From: Litorivivens sp041625575
GTDB taxonomy: Bacteria; Pseudomonadota; Gammaproteobacteria; Pseudomonadales; Spongiibacteraceae
Direction of reading: 5' to 3'
Assembly (NCBI GenBank): GCA_041625575.1
Contig: JBFJTG010000005.1
Span: 1-64,000, forward strand
Length of the DNA stretch: 64,000 nt
The first letter of the stretch is position 1. The number at the start of each line of letters is the position of its first letter. Positions 4,980 through 14,156 of this stretch are shown here, piece by piece. A program made the translations under genes and the position numbers. The notes below the pieces were generated by a model. It did not search any database. It had not been told where the DNA came from and saw only the letters and a list, made by a program, of their open reading frames with translations.

Positions 4980-7619
4980 ATGAGTAGCAACCCGTATCAA
5001 GATCAATTGACGTCCGGCAAGAAGAGCTATCAGTACTACGCCTTCGACAAGCTGAATGACGAGCGATTCCGACGATTACCGAATTCCTTGAAAGTGCTGC
5101 TGGAAAACCAGTTGCGTCACTTCGGAGGAGGCGCGACTCAGGCCGATATTGACGCCTTTCTAAGCTGGGTAGACTCACCGGTGCAGGGGCCGGATATTAA
5201 TTTTTCGCCGGCGCGGGTGTTGATGCAGGATTTTACCGGGGTCCCTGCCATCGTCGATTTGGCGGCCATGCGCGAAGCCGTGGCAAAAACCGGTGGCGAC
5301 GTGTCGCAAATCAACCCGAGAATACCCGTTGATCTGGTGATTGATCATTCGGTGAGCGTTGATCATTTTGCCTCGGCCTCGGCCTTTGGCGAGAATGTTA
5401 AATTGGAAATGGCGCGCAACCGTGAGCGCTACCGCTTTCTCAAATGGGGACAGCAGGCTTTCAAGAACTTTCAGGTCGTTCCGCCCGGCACAGGCATCTG
5501 CCATCAGGTCAACCTTGAGTTCCTGGGTAAGGTGGTTTGGCAGAAAGGCGACGATGGCGCGACGGTTGTATATCCCGATACCTTGGTTGGCACTGACAGC
5601 CATACCCCGATGATCAATGGTCTCGGTATTCTTGGCTGGGGTGTGGGCGGCATTGAGGCTGAAGCTGCGCTGCTGGGGCAACCGGTATCAATGTTGCTGC
5701 CTGAAGTTGTGGGCCTCGAAATGACCGGTAAATTGCGTGCGGGTGTGACGGCAACGGACCTGGTACTTACCGTGGTTGAAAAGCTTCGCAAACACGGTGT
5801 GGTTGGCAAATTTGTGGAGTTTCACGGCAGTGGTCTGGCTGAATTGGCAGTGACTGACCGCGCCACCATCGCCAATATGACACCGGAGTTTGGTGCTACC
5901 TGCGGTTATTTTCCCGTGGATGAAAAAGTTATTGAGTATATGCGCCTTACCGGTCGCGATGAGGCCCAACTGCAGTTGGTGGAAGATTACTGCAAGGCGC
6001 AGTCGCTGTGGCGCGATGACAGCACTCAGATGGCGTTCAGTGCCAGTTTGACGCTAGACCTTGATACGGTTGAGCCGAGTCTGGCTGGCCCAAAGCGTCC
6101 GCAGGATAGGGTGGCGCTGGGAAATATGAAGAAAGCGATGCAGGCGGTTATCAAGGAACACGGTCGCAGGGAAAGCGATACGCTGGAGGTGCCGGAGCTG
6201 GGCTTTAGTATGCCCGAGGGTGCGGTTGCCATTGCCGCGATCACGTCCTGTACCAATACTTCAAATCCGGACGTTATGCTGGCTGCGGGTTTAATCGCGA
6301 GGGCTGCGCGCAAGCGCGGGCTGGCAGTAAAGCCCTGGGTCAAAACATCGCTGGCCCCGGGCTCAAAAGTGGTGAGCGATTATTTTTCCCAAAGCGGTTT
6401 GCAGGACGATTTGGATGCGCTGGGTTTTAATCTGGTGGGTTATGGCTGCACTACCTGCATAGGTAATTCCGGCCCTTTGGCCAAGCCGATTGAAGATGCG
6501 ATTGTGGCCGACAATGCCGTAGTGAGCGCGGTTTTATCGGGAAACCGTAATTTTGAAGGACGTATACACAACAATGTGCGCGCTGCCTGGTTGGCATCGC
6601 CGCCGCTGGTCGTCGCCTTTGCCATTGCCGGTACTACCGTGGTTGACCTCGACAATGAGCCTCTGGGCTCAGACGATTCCGGTAAGCCGGTTTATCTGAA
6701 GGAACTCTGGCCCAGTGTCGATGAGATACAGGCCATTCGGAAATCAATTGACGGTGAAATGTTCCACGAAGCCTACGCGGATGTATTCAAGGGCACCGAT
6801 GTGTGGCGCTCCCTGGCGGTTGAAACGGGTAAAACCTACAACTGGGAAGAAGACTCGACTTACATTCACTGCCCTACCTTTTTTGAAGATATGGCCGAAC
6901 CCTTGGTGGCGTTTCCTGCGCTGCGTGGTGCCCGGATTCTGGCAGTACTTGGCGACAGCGTGACCACGGACCACATTTCACCGGCGGGAGCGATTGCTCT
7001 GGAAAGCCCGGCGGGACGCTATCTCAGCGATAATGGCGTCGAAGCGAAGGATTTTAATTCCTATGGTTCGCGGCGCGGCAATCACGAAGTGATGATGCGC
7101 GGCACCTTCGCCAATGTGCGCCTGCGCAATAAAATGGTAGAACGCGAGGGCGGGTATACGCGCTACCTGGTTACTGGCGAGGAGATGAGTATTTTCGATG
7201 CAGCGATGAAGTATCGCGCTGACAAAACCTCATTGGTTATTTTTGCGGGAGAGCAGTATGGCTCCGGTTCCAGTCGTGACTGGGCCGCGAAGGGCACAAA
7301 TTTGCTGGGTGTGAAGGCTGTCATTGCGGCGAGTTTTGAGCGAATCCATCGCTCCAACCTGCTGGGAATGGGTGTGTTGCCGCTACAGCTGGAAGGCGAT
7401 GGTGCTGCGATTACGATACACGGCGATGAACAGGTCGATATTGAAGCTTTGAGCGATAAATTTGAGCCTGCGATGCGCCTAAAAATTACGGTAAGCCGGG
7501 ATGACGGCGAGCGACATGAGCTACTGGCCCTGTGCCGCATCGATACCGCCAGTGAGATGGAGTACTTCCGGCACGGTGGTATTTTGCATTACGTCTTGCA
7601 TGGATTGAAGCCCTCATAA
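4980..7619 (+). CDS. acnA: Aconitate hydratase, AcnA/IRP1 type
   Basis: An 879-residue aconitase that interconverts citrate and isocitrate in the TCA cycle and glyoxylate shunt. Cluster-binding cysteines are in ITSCTNTSNP and YGCTTCIGNSG. The C-terminal swivel domain carries GEQYGSGSSRDWAAKG. Its length and domain order fit AcnA (about 890 residues), not AcnB. The ATG at 4980 is chosen because AGGGAG lies 6 bases upstream; the frame is open back to a GTG at 4914 but that lacks a good site. A perfect hairpin spans the stop codon. Confidence 0.96.
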   Translation: MSSNPYQDQLTSGKKSYQYYAFDKLNDERFRRLPNSLKVLLENQLRHFGGGATQADIDAFLSWVDSPVQGPDINFSPARVLMQDFTGVPAIVDLAAMREAVAKTGGDVSQINPRIPVDLVIDHSVSVDHFASASAFGENVKLEMARNRERYRFLKWGQQAFKNFQVVPPGTGICHQVNLEFLGKVVWQKGDDGATVVYPDTLVGTDSHTPMINGLGILGWGVGGIEAEAALLGQPVSMLLPEVVGLEMTGKLRAGVTATDLVLTVVEKLRKHGVVGKFVEFHGSGLAELAVTDRATIANMTPEFGATCGYFPVDEKVIEYMRLTGRDEAQLQLVEDYCKAQSLWRDDSTQMAFSASLTLDLDTVEPSLAGPKRPQDRVALGNMKKAMQAVIKEHGRRESDTLEVPELGFSMPEGAVAIAAITSCTNTSNPDVMLAAGLIARAARKRGLAVKPWVKTSLAPGSKVVSDYFSQSGLQDDLDALGFNLVGYGCTTCIGNSGPLAKPIEDAIVADNAVVSAVLSGNRNFEGRIHNNVRAAWLASPPLVVAFAIAGTTVVDLDNEPLGSDDSGKPVYLKELWPSVDEIQAIRKSIDGEMFHEAYADVFKGTDVWRSLAVETGKTYNWEEDSTYIHCPTFFEDMAEPLVAFPALRGARILAVLGDSVTTDHISPAGAIALESPAGRYLSDNGVEAKDFNSYGSRRGNHEVMMRGTFANVRLRNKMVEREGGYTRYLVTGEEMSIFDAAMKYRADKTSLVIFAGEQYGSGSSRDWAAKGTNLLGVKAVIAASFERIHRSNLLGMGVLPLQLEGDGAAITIHGDEQVDIEALSDKFEPAMRLKITVSRDDGERHELLALCRIDTASEMEYFRHGGILHYVLHGLKPS

Positions 7620-7632
7620 CGGGGCTTCAATC
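7603..7632. terminator. Bidirectional hairpin between acnA and deaD
   Basis: A perfect 11-bp stem GATTGAAGCCC / GGGCTTCAATC with an 8-base loop lies across the acnA stop codon, between convergent genes. It lacks a U-run, so it may stabilise 3' ends rather than be a strict intrinsic terminator. Confidence 0.6.
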
Positions 7633-7658
7633 ACTATCGTTGCCGCCACAGGGCTGCG

Positions 7659-9470
7659 TCAGTCTTCTTTCTTGCGCTTGCGTACAGCTGCCGCAGGTTT
7701 GTCACCAGCGGGCTTTTTCCTGGCGGCGTCTTTGCGCTTGCCAGGCGCCGCCGGCGCTGAACCACTGCCAGCAAGGCGCTCAATCAACAAAGGCTGCTGG
7801 CGCACGCGGACTTTTTTCAGGTGAGCGAGTAGCTCCTTTGGCATGCCTGATGGCAGGTCTATTGTGCTGTGATCTTCGCCAATCTTGATCTTGCCGATAT
7901 AGGCGCTTTCAATGCCGGTTTCGTTGGCAATGGCGCCGACGATATCGCCGGGGGTGGCTCCGTGTGTGGACCCAACGGCGATTCGGAAACCTTCCATATC
8001 AACATCTGTTGGTCGCATTTTCGGTTTGCCACTGCGTTCTGCGCGCTCGCCGCGTTCTTTCCGATCACGACGTTCAGAGTTGGATTTGTTTTCGCGTTTG
8101 TTGCCGCCCTGGCCCTGACCAGCGCTGCGCTCAGACTTGGATTCACGAACTTCTTTGGCAGGGATAATAGGCTTGCTGGCCTGGGCCAAATACGCCAAGG
8201 CTGCGGCGAGCTGAACCGGGTCGGCTTGAGTGTCGTGTAAGTAATCGCCTACCAAAGCATTGAAGAAATCGAGGTTCTGGGTTTCCAGCGTTTGCGTGAT
8301 GGATTGCTTGAACTGATCAATCCTGTGCAGGTTCACTTCTTCGCGACTGGGCAGGCTTATTTCGTTGATTGGTTGTTTGGTCGCCTTCTCGATTGCGTAG
8401 AGCAGACGTTTTTCACGCGGAGCAACAAACAGTATCGCTTTGCCGCTGCGGCCGGCACGCCCGGTGCGACCAATGCGGTGGATATAGGCCTCGGTATCGT
8501 AGGGAATGTCGTAATTGATAACGTGGCTCACGCGCGCGACGTCGATGCCGCGTGCGGCAACGTCTGTTGCGACCACAATATCAATTTTGCCGGACTTAAG
8601 TTGTTCGATGGTGCGCTCTCGCAGAGCTTGGGTCATGTCGCCATTGATGGCGCCACAGCTATAGCCTCGCGCTTCAAGCTTGTCGGCTATTTCAACGGTT
8701 TGGGTTTTGGTGCGGACAAACAGGATGATGCCGTCGAATTCTTCAACTTCCAAAATACGTGTTATTGCATCCAGTTTATTGGTGCCGGATACGAGCCAGT
8801 AAAGCTGTTCGATTTTGGCCACATTGGCTTCGGTCGGTTTAACCGCAACCACTTTAGGATCTTTTAGATAATTGTTTGCCATCTTGCGAATGGGCGCGGG
8901 CATCGTTGCGGAAAAGAGTGCAACCTGCCTTTCTTTGGGGGTGTGCTCCAGTATCCAGGTAACGTCGTCGATAAAGCCCATGCGCAGCATTTCGTCTGCT
9001 TCATCCAATACAACGGTTTTTAGCTGATCCAGTTTCAAGGTGCCACGTCGCAGGTGATCCATTACGCGACCGGGCGTGCCGACAACGATGTGCGCACCGC
9101 GGCGTAATTGCTTCAATTGGGTTTCCATGCTTTGGCCGCCGTAAATTGGCAGTACGTTAAAGCCTGGCATTTTGCTGGCGTAAGTCTGAAAAGCTTCGGC
9201 AACCTGAATGGCGAGTTCGCGGGTTGGTGCGAGCACGAGCACTTGGGGGAATCTCTTGCTCAGGTCCAGATTAGACAGCAGTGGCAGTGCAAAGGCTGCG
9301 GTTTTGCCAGTACCTGTTTGTGCGGTGCCCAGCAGGTCGCGTCCTTCCAGCAGGTACGGAATACTTTCGGCCTGAATGGGTGACGGTTGTTCGTAACCGA
9401 TCTGTATAATTGCTTCGAGAACCTGGGGTGATAGCTCCAGATCAGTAAAGAGGGAAGTGCTTTGAGTCAT
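7659..9470 (-). CDS. deaD: DEAD-box RNA helicase, DeaD/CsdA type
   Basis: A 603-residue helicase with all core motifs: Q-motif (YEQPSPIQ), Walker A AQTGTGKT, DEAD box VVLDEADEM, FSATMP, and HRIGRTGRAG in the second RecA domain. A DbpA-type RNA-binding domain follows (DMEGFRIAVG to PSGMPKELLAHL), then a Lys/Arg-rich tail ending RKRKKED. This architecture is that of CsdA, which acts in ribosome biogenesis, mRNA turnover and cold adaptation. The start at 9470 (MTQSTSLFTDLELS) matches the family. The frame stays open 86 codons upstream, but those residues look like non-coding leader. Confidence 0.94.
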   Translation of the reverse strand: MTQSTSLFTDLELSPQVLEAIIQIGYEQPSPIQAESIPYLLEGRDLLGTAQTGTGKTAAFALPLLSNLDLSKRFPQVLVLAPTRELAIQVAEAFQTYASKMPGFNVLPIYGGQSMETQLKQLRRGAHIVVGTPGRVMDHLRRGTLKLDQLKTVVLDEADEMLRMGFIDDVTWILEHTPKERQVALFSATMPAPIRKMANNYLKDPKVVAVKPTEANVAKIEQLYWLVSGTNKLDAITRILEVEEFDGIILFVRTKTQTVEIADKLEARGYSCGAINGDMTQALRERTIEQLKSGKIDIVVATDVAARGIDVARVSHVINYDIPYDTEAYIHRIGRTGRAGRSGKAILFVAPREKRLLYAIEKATKQPINEISLPSREEVNLHRIDQFKQSITQTLETQNLDFFNALVGDYLHDTQADPVQLAAALAYLAQASKPIIPAKEVRESKSERSAGQGQGGNKRENKSNSERRDRKERGERAERSGKPKMRPTDVDMEGFRIAVGSTHGATPGDIVGAIANETGIESAYIGKIKIGEDHSTIDLPSGMPKELLAHLKKVRVRQQPLLIERLAGSGSAPAAPGKRKDAARKKPAGDKPAAAVRKRKKED

Positions 9471-9908
9471 TAGGAAACCTGTGTGGACTTGCTGGGCGAC
9501 AGTGAGATGCCGACTGGCGGGGAAAAGGGTGCCGATTATACGCAGCTTCTCGCGGTATAGCCAGTAATACCGCCGTCGGCCCTTAGCTGTCTTGCATACA
9601 TCATAGTAGTATCTCGTTGTCGCAACGCAAGCCGAAAGGACTACTACTCTGAGTGTGTGCTTGTGCATTTCATCCCTTTCTGGCGAGCGGCGTGCAGTTG
9701 AATAACGACAACGATTCGCTGATTTCACGACGCGATAAATGATTTTTCATGGGGCCGACCGATTCCGCGCGGCCGTCAGGATGAATAGTGAGCCGGGGCG
9801 AAGTTTCCCGTTTTGGCGCTAAAAACACGGTATGGGCAATTGACTATTCACGGGTATATGCGCGATTCTGCCGTCGCAGATGAATAGCCTACGATGAGGA
9901 GTAAGCGC
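9471..9908. other. Non-coding gap: deaD leader and DUF411 promoter region
   Basis: About 440 bp between divergent genes. The part next to deaD can fold: CGTTG-TCG-CAACG at 9615-9627 lies inside AGTAGT/ACTACT (9605-9610, 9640-9645). An 8-bp pair TGAATAGT/ACTATTCA lies at 9782-9789 and 9843-9850. No gene is convincing. A structured leader is expected for cold-shock helicases, but a cold box was not identified. Confidence 0.45.
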
Positions 9909-10442
9909 ATGCGTAAAATGGTACTTGCAGGATTTAGCCTTATGGTTTTGTTGACGGCCTGTGAGGCGAGTGAGACCGATCATGCCGCTGCAGTCGTTGC
10001 AACAGTCCAGAGTCAGGATAATGAAGGCCTTGTACCTGGGAATGAGCAAGCCGACTTTCAGGTCTACAAGAGCCCGAGCTGTGGCTGCTGTGGTCAATGG
10101 ATTGAGCATCTCAACGACAATGGCTTTACGACGGCAACCCACCATCCGGAAAATTTGGCTTTGTTGAAACAGGAGAAAGGCATTGGTTCAGAGTTTCAGT
10201 CCTGTCATACGGCGGTAAGTGCGAAAGGTTACGTATTTGAAGGGCATGTGCCGGCGACTGTGATGTCAGATTTTCTGGCCCAACCACCAGAAGGGGCCAT
10301 CGGACTAGCTGTGCCCGGAATGCCCGTCGGTAGTCCCGGCATGGAAATGGGCGAGCGCTTTACACCCTACGATGTTGTGCTTTTGAAGGGTGATGGCAGC
10401 AGTGAAATATACCGCCATATTGCGGGCGCCGATCAGCAGTAG
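9909..10442 (+). CDS. DUF411 lipoprotein, metal-related
   Basis: A 177-residue protein. The N-terminal stretch MVLAGFSLMVLLTAC is a lipoprotein signal with Cys as the lipidation site. The mature part is a DUF411 domain with YKSPSCGCCGQWIEHL (CxCC), a conserved SCHTA and GHVPA. DUF411 proteins resemble thioredoxin folds and often sit near copper genes, which suggests periplasmic metal binding or redox; this is family knowledge, not proof. The ATG at 9909 follows GAGGAG with a 7-base spacer; the ATG at 9894 is rejected. No copper gene is adjacent here. Confidence 0.85.
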   Translation: MRKMVLAGFSLMVLLTACEASETDHAAAVVATVQSQDNEGLVPGNEQADFQVYKSPSCGCCGQWIEHLNDNGFTTATHHPENLALLKQEKGIGSEFQSCHTAVSAKGYVFEGHVPATVMSDFLAQPPEGAIGLAVPGMPVGSPGMEMGERFTPYDVVLLKGDGSSEIYRHIAGADQQ

Positions 10443-10462
10443 GCCGTAACCCGTCCGTAGGC

Positions 10463-11299
10463 TTAATCTTTGCTTAGGCGAGCCTTTAGTTTGCTAGCTG
10501 CCGATTGCACAGCGCGGCTTAGTTTTACCGAAGCGCGGCTTTCGAATTCGGCTTTTTCCAGCTCCGCGCGCTCTGCTTCCAGTACCCGGCGTGCGCGCTC
10601 CTCTTCTTCGCGTTGTTCTGCCAGTTTGTCCTGAAGTTTTTTCCGTGCCTCATCCGAAATTTCTGCGGTAAAGAGAGTGCTTTGTTGGCGAAGAACGAAG
10701 CGCCCGACCCGGTCGAGAAAATTGTCGTCAAATTTGCTTGTACTCAGGTTTAGGGTTTTAACACCTGCCTGGTCGATATTTCTCAGGTGAACGGTTATGC
10801 AGCGGGATGCACTATCGGCGACGAATACGACGCGGACGGGTAGGGGCCCAATGAGCTTGAAGCCTGCGCTGGCGAGTTCAAAACGCTCATCCTTGCGCTC
10901 AGTGCATTCGTATTTAAGCCCGTAGGTGTCGAGCATTTTACGATGTCGGTCAACCAGCTGCTTTCCGTCGATCTCATAAGTGACTGCTTCAGGTAGCGTG
11001 GCCGTGCAGCGCAATTCCACTTGGGTGGGTTCCTGGCGACTGTCGATGGCGACTGAGTACTCGCCTTGGTAGAGCGTAACTGCCTTCTCCTCAGGCAATA
11101 TCGGGTAGCTAAGCTCACAGGGTTCATCAACCACGTTCAGATGCGCTGAAAATTCCTTTAGAAAGTTATAGGTGGCCAGCATGCGCGGCAGTAATTCTGC
11201 TTGATAGAAAGCGGCCTGCTCTTCCAGACGTGCGGCTTCCAACTCGGCATCAGTGCGGCGTTCATCGGCCTTGGCTTTTAATTCGTCAAGCAAACTCAT
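10463..11299 (-). CDS. Conserved hypothetical protein with charged C-terminal helix
   Basis: A 278-residue protein of unknown function. It starts MSLLDELKAKADERRTDAEL, an amphipathic helix, has a mixed alpha/beta middle (about residues 60-200), and ends in a strongly charged predicted coiled coil (KLQDKLAEQREEEERARRVL and onward). No signal peptide or membrane segment is seen. The internal start at 11299 is preferred because the upstream extension is not helix-like and ends just before a Met with a GGA site. It sits alone on the minus strand, convergent with the DUF411 gene. No known domain was recognised. Confidence 0.7.
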   Translation of the reverse strand: MSLLDELKAKADERRTDAELEAARLEEQAAFYQAELLPRMLATYNFLKEFSAHLNVVDEPCELSYPILPEEKAVTLYQGEYSVAIDSRQEPTQVELRCTATLPEAVTYEIDGKQLVDRHRKMLDTYGLKYECTERKDERFELASAGFKLIGPLPVRVVFVADSASRCITVHLRNIDQAGVKTLNLSTSKFDDNFLDRVGRFVLRQQSTLFTAEISDEARKKLQDKLAEQREEEERARRVLEAERAELEKAEFESRASVKLSRAVQSAASKLKARLSKD

Positions 11300-11402
11300 G
11301 TGAATTCCGATCCAGTGGGAATCTGTGCGACTTAGCAGGGCATGCAATTTGAGGAGCGGTCTTCCTCATTGTCTCGTCCATAATAGCGCCCCGCCGATAA
11401 AG

Positions 11403-11417
11403 TGTGAATATTTCACA
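11403..11417. promoter_or_regulatory. Perfect short palindrome TGTGAA-TAT-TTCACA
   Basis: Perfect 6-bp arms around a 3-bp spacer lie about 104 bp upstream of the hypothetical gene at 10463-11299 and 20 bp past the membrane protein at 11437. The half-sites resemble CRP sites but the TGTGA-to-TCACA spacing is 5, not 6, so another dimeric regulator is also possible. Confidence 0.35.
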
Positions 11418-11436
11418 GGTTTGCTGCGGGTGCGGC

Positions 11437-12111
11437 CTAAGGCTCGGCTATTTTTACGGCGAGCTCGAATCCTGATCGTTCCCACATGAGAGCTACCCCG
11501 AGCAATTGGCTAATGAGCAGCAGGACCAGCCACCACTCAAAGGCGTTTTCCAGTCGGTCGTAGCCGGCGCCCAATAATGCGTCGAGCGCGAGCGACAGAA
11601 TTGCCACAGTAAGAATGGCTGCAGAGCTGTTTTGTAGGTACCGTCCCTGACGTTGTAATGGTGTTTTTTTAAGTGCGCTTGCCAGAAGTGCGAAATTGAT
11701 GAAACTCAGGCCCAGAAAGCTGACTACGCCAAAGCGCCGCAGACTTCGGAATGTTTCTCCCGAGTGACCCAGAGACAGGGTATAGATCAGCAAGGCCAAG
11801 CTGGCGATCCAGCCTAGTGCAACCAGCATTCTGCAGGCGCTGTCCCTTATGTCCATCGATCTCAACCATAGGCAATTGAGCTGCCAGAATACAGCGAGCA
11901 TCAGGGCTGCCGGAAGCATGCCGCCCTTGAAAATAAAGTAGGCGAGGCCGTGGCGACCGCTGCGACTGATGCTGACACAGTCGGCCCAGTAAGGGTTGCA
12001 CCAATCTATGTAGCCCTGCCAGACCGAGACGAAAAAACTCAGGTGCATCGTCAGTAGCAGGGTAGCGGCAGCGAGGTAGGCCAAGTGGCTGCAGTACAAG
12101 GGCTTGTTCAT
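11437..12111 (-). CDS. Six-helix membrane protein, Frag1/DRAM-like
   Basis: A 224-residue protein with about six hydrophobic segments, including YLAAATLLLTMHLSFFVSVW near the N-terminus, a Cys-rich first loop (WCNPYWADCVSIS) and the final WWLVLLLISQLLGVALMW. The layout and the EWW motif near the end resemble Frag1/DRAM/Sfk1 proteins, whose bacterial role is unknown. MNKPLYCS at 12111 is taken as the start because the upstream 30 residues are Ser/Lys rich and unlike a membrane protein. It is divergent to the DUF3604 gene. Confidence 0.6.
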   Translation of the reverse strand: MNKPLYCSHLAYLAAATLLLTMHLSFFVSVWQGYIDWCNPYWADCVSISRSGRHGLAYFIFKGGMLPAALMLAVFWQLNCLWLRSMDIRDSACRMLVALGWIASLALLIYTLSLGHSGETFRSLRRFGVVSFLGLSFINFALLASALKKTPLQRQGRYLQNSSAAILTVAILSLALDALLGAGYDRLENAFEWWLVLLLISQLLGVALMWERSGFELAVKIAEP

Positions 12112-12299
12112 GGGGCGCGTTCCGATGCTTACTCGAGTCAGGGACGACCGCTTTACCTTGATTTTAGACGAGATTGGGCTTGATGATTTCGCTTGTAACA
12201 AATTGGTAACCCCCTTGGCCTTGTGCCAAGCAAGTAAAGGCAGGAAGAATGAGGGCTATGATTGTTAATAGTGCCAATACAATAATCAGAGGCCAGTCA

Positions 12300-14156
12300 A
12301 TGAATTTATCTCGCTCACTTGTGCTTGTGGTGGCGATTAGTGGAACTGCTTGTAGTCGCGTGGATGATCCCAGTCTCCACCCCGCCTTTGATCGCGGCAG
12401 CGCTCAGCCCATTCCGGAAAAGGAATTTGTGCCCGCCGATCCTCAGCGCAACCTGTTCTGGGGAGATCTGCATATCCACACCAGCCTTTCCACTGACGCC
12501 TTCACGATGGGGGTACGCAGCCTCCCGGACGACGCTTACATCTTTGCGAAAGGCGGAGAAATTGAACACGGCGCCGGTTACGGTATCCGCATCAGTCGAC
12601 CACTGGACTTTGCAGCAGTAACGGATCATTCGGAGTTTTTGGGTGTGATGCGTTCACTCAGTCCCGAGCTGCCCTTGTCAAATCGTAGTTTACGAACACG
12701 ACTGCTCAATGATAGCCCTTTGCGCAACACCCTGGCTTATCTGCGATCGGTATTGGGTTTTGATTTGACCTCGATTGAAGTTGATAATGCTGCCGAGATT
12801 TCTCGCAGTGCCTGGCGGGACACTATTGAGTCCGCCGAGCGAAACAACGACCCGGGGCGATTCACCAGTTTTATCGGCTACGAATGGTCGTCCATGCCGG
12901 AAAGTCGCAACCTGCACCGCAACGTTATCTACCGCAGTAGTCATGTACCAGAATTGCCATTCAGCTCTGTGGACTCTCAAGACCCGCGCGACTTGTGGTC
13001 TGCCTTAGAGCGCCAACGCGAACTCGGGATGCAGGTGTTTGCCATACCCCACAACGGCAACGTTAGCGGGGGCCGGATGTATGATCGGGTTGCTTATGAC
13101 GGATCGAAGCTGGATGCAGACTATGCAGTGCGACGCATGCTGAATGAGCCTATCAGTGAAATTTTTCAGGTTAAGGGCTCCTCTGAAACGCATCCTAATA
13201 TTTCACCAACGGATGCCTTCGCCGGTTTTGAGATTTACGACGAGTTGCTGGCGGCCGAATTGATATTCTCAGAACCCAAGGGCAGCTACAGCCGCGACGC
13301 CTTGCGCACGGGCATCGAGTTCTCACACAGCGAAGGGTTTAATCCCTACCGCTTCGGTGTGATCGGCAGCAGCGACAGTCACAATGCCAGTTCTCCGGTC
13401 GACGAAAATAACTATCATGGCAAGTTGCCGCTTTTGGATGGTAGTGCAGGTACCCGGCTGGGTACGAGTTATCTACTGCCCGAAGAGCGTCTTCGCACAC
13501 ATTGGAGTGCTGCGGGGCTGGCCGCTGTGTGGGCGCAGGAGAACACGCGAGCTTCGCTGTTTGACGCGATGCAGCGCAAGGAAACGTATGCAACCTCTGG
13601 CCCCCGTATCAGTCTGCGTTTTTTTGGTGGCTGGAATTACCCTGCAAATTTGCCTGAGTTGGACAATCGCATCGCATTGGCTGAATTAAACGGCGTGCCG
13701 ATGGGCGGGGAGCTGCCGGCAGCGAGAGGCGTTGCAGAAGCGCCAAGTTTTGCCGTTTGGGCGGCGAAAGATCCGGAGAGTGGCAATCTCGATCGCATTC
13801 AGATTATCAAAGGTTGGGTGACAGAGGATGGTCAGTCCCATGAGAAGGTATTTGACGTGGCGCTATCGGATGGGCGTTCGCTAGATAGCGCTACGATTCC
13901 TTCGGTGGGCAACACCGTCGATGCGGCTAAGGCAAGTTATGAGAACAGTATAGGCGCGGGCCAGCTGATGGCTGTTTGGCTTGATCCGGCTTTCGACAGA
14001 ACCCAGCAGGCATTTTATTACGCACGCGTTATTGAAATTCCAACGCCGCGCTGGACGACCTTTGATGCCAAAACTCTCGGAATAGCGCCGCCCAAACCGG
14101 TCGCACTTCAGGAGCGGGCGGTGTCGTCGGCGATCTGGTACCGTCCGCCGAATTAA
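12300..14156 (+). CDS. DUF3604 lipoprotein, PHP-like metalloenzyme
   Basis: A 618-residue protein beginning with a lipoprotein-like signal (LVLVVAISGTAC). The mature part has metal-site signatures typical of PHP-like hydrolases: GDLHIHTSLSTDA near residue 57, AVTDHSEFLGV, IPHNGN and GSSDSHNA. This matches the DUF3604 family, which is widespread in marine bacteria and has no assigned substrate. The ATG at 12300 is preceded by AGAGG with a 7-base spacer; an alternative ATG at 12249 would add 17 residues. The 3' end overlaps the convergent thioesterase gene by 4 bp. Confidence 0.85.
   Translation: MNLSRSLVLVVAISGTACSRVDDPSLHPAFDRGSAQPIPEKEFVPADPQRNLFWGDLHIHTSLSTDAFTMGVRSLPDDAYIFAKGGEIEHGAGYGIRISRPLDFAAVTDHSEFLGVMRSLSPELPLSNRSLRTRLLNDSPLRNTLAYLRSVLGFDLTSIEVDNAAEISRSAWRDTIESAERNNDPGRFTSFIGYEWSSMPESRNLHRNVIYRSSHVPELPFSSVDSQDPRDLWSALERQRELGMQVFAIPHNGNVSGGRMYDRVAYDGSKLDADYAVRRMLNEPISEIFQVKGSSETHPNISPTDAFAGFEIYDELLAAELIFSEPKGSYSRDALRTGIEFSHSEGFNPYRFGVIGSSDSHNASSPVDENNYHGKLPLLDGSAGTRLGTSYLLPEERLRTHWSAAGLAAVWAQENTRASLFDAMQRKETYATSGPRISLRFFGGWNYPANLPELDNRIALAELNGVPMGGELPAARGVAEAPSFAVWAAKDPESGNLDRIQIIKGWVTEDGQSHEKVFDVALSDGRSLDSATIPSVGNTVDAAKASYENSIGAGQLMAVWLDPAFDRTQQAFYYARVIEIPTPRWTTFDAKTLGIAPPKPVALQERAVSSAIWYRPPN

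Noticed and set aside
8292..8867. Long plus-strand open frame (191 codons) opposite deaD
   Set aside because: It lies wholly antisense to the helicase core, whose motifs are conserved, and has no ribosome binding site or recognisable domain.
9471..9728. N-terminal extension of the DEAD-box helicase to 9728
   Set aside because: The added 86 residues are unlike helicase N-termini, and the family-consistent start MTQSTSLFTDLELS is at 9470.
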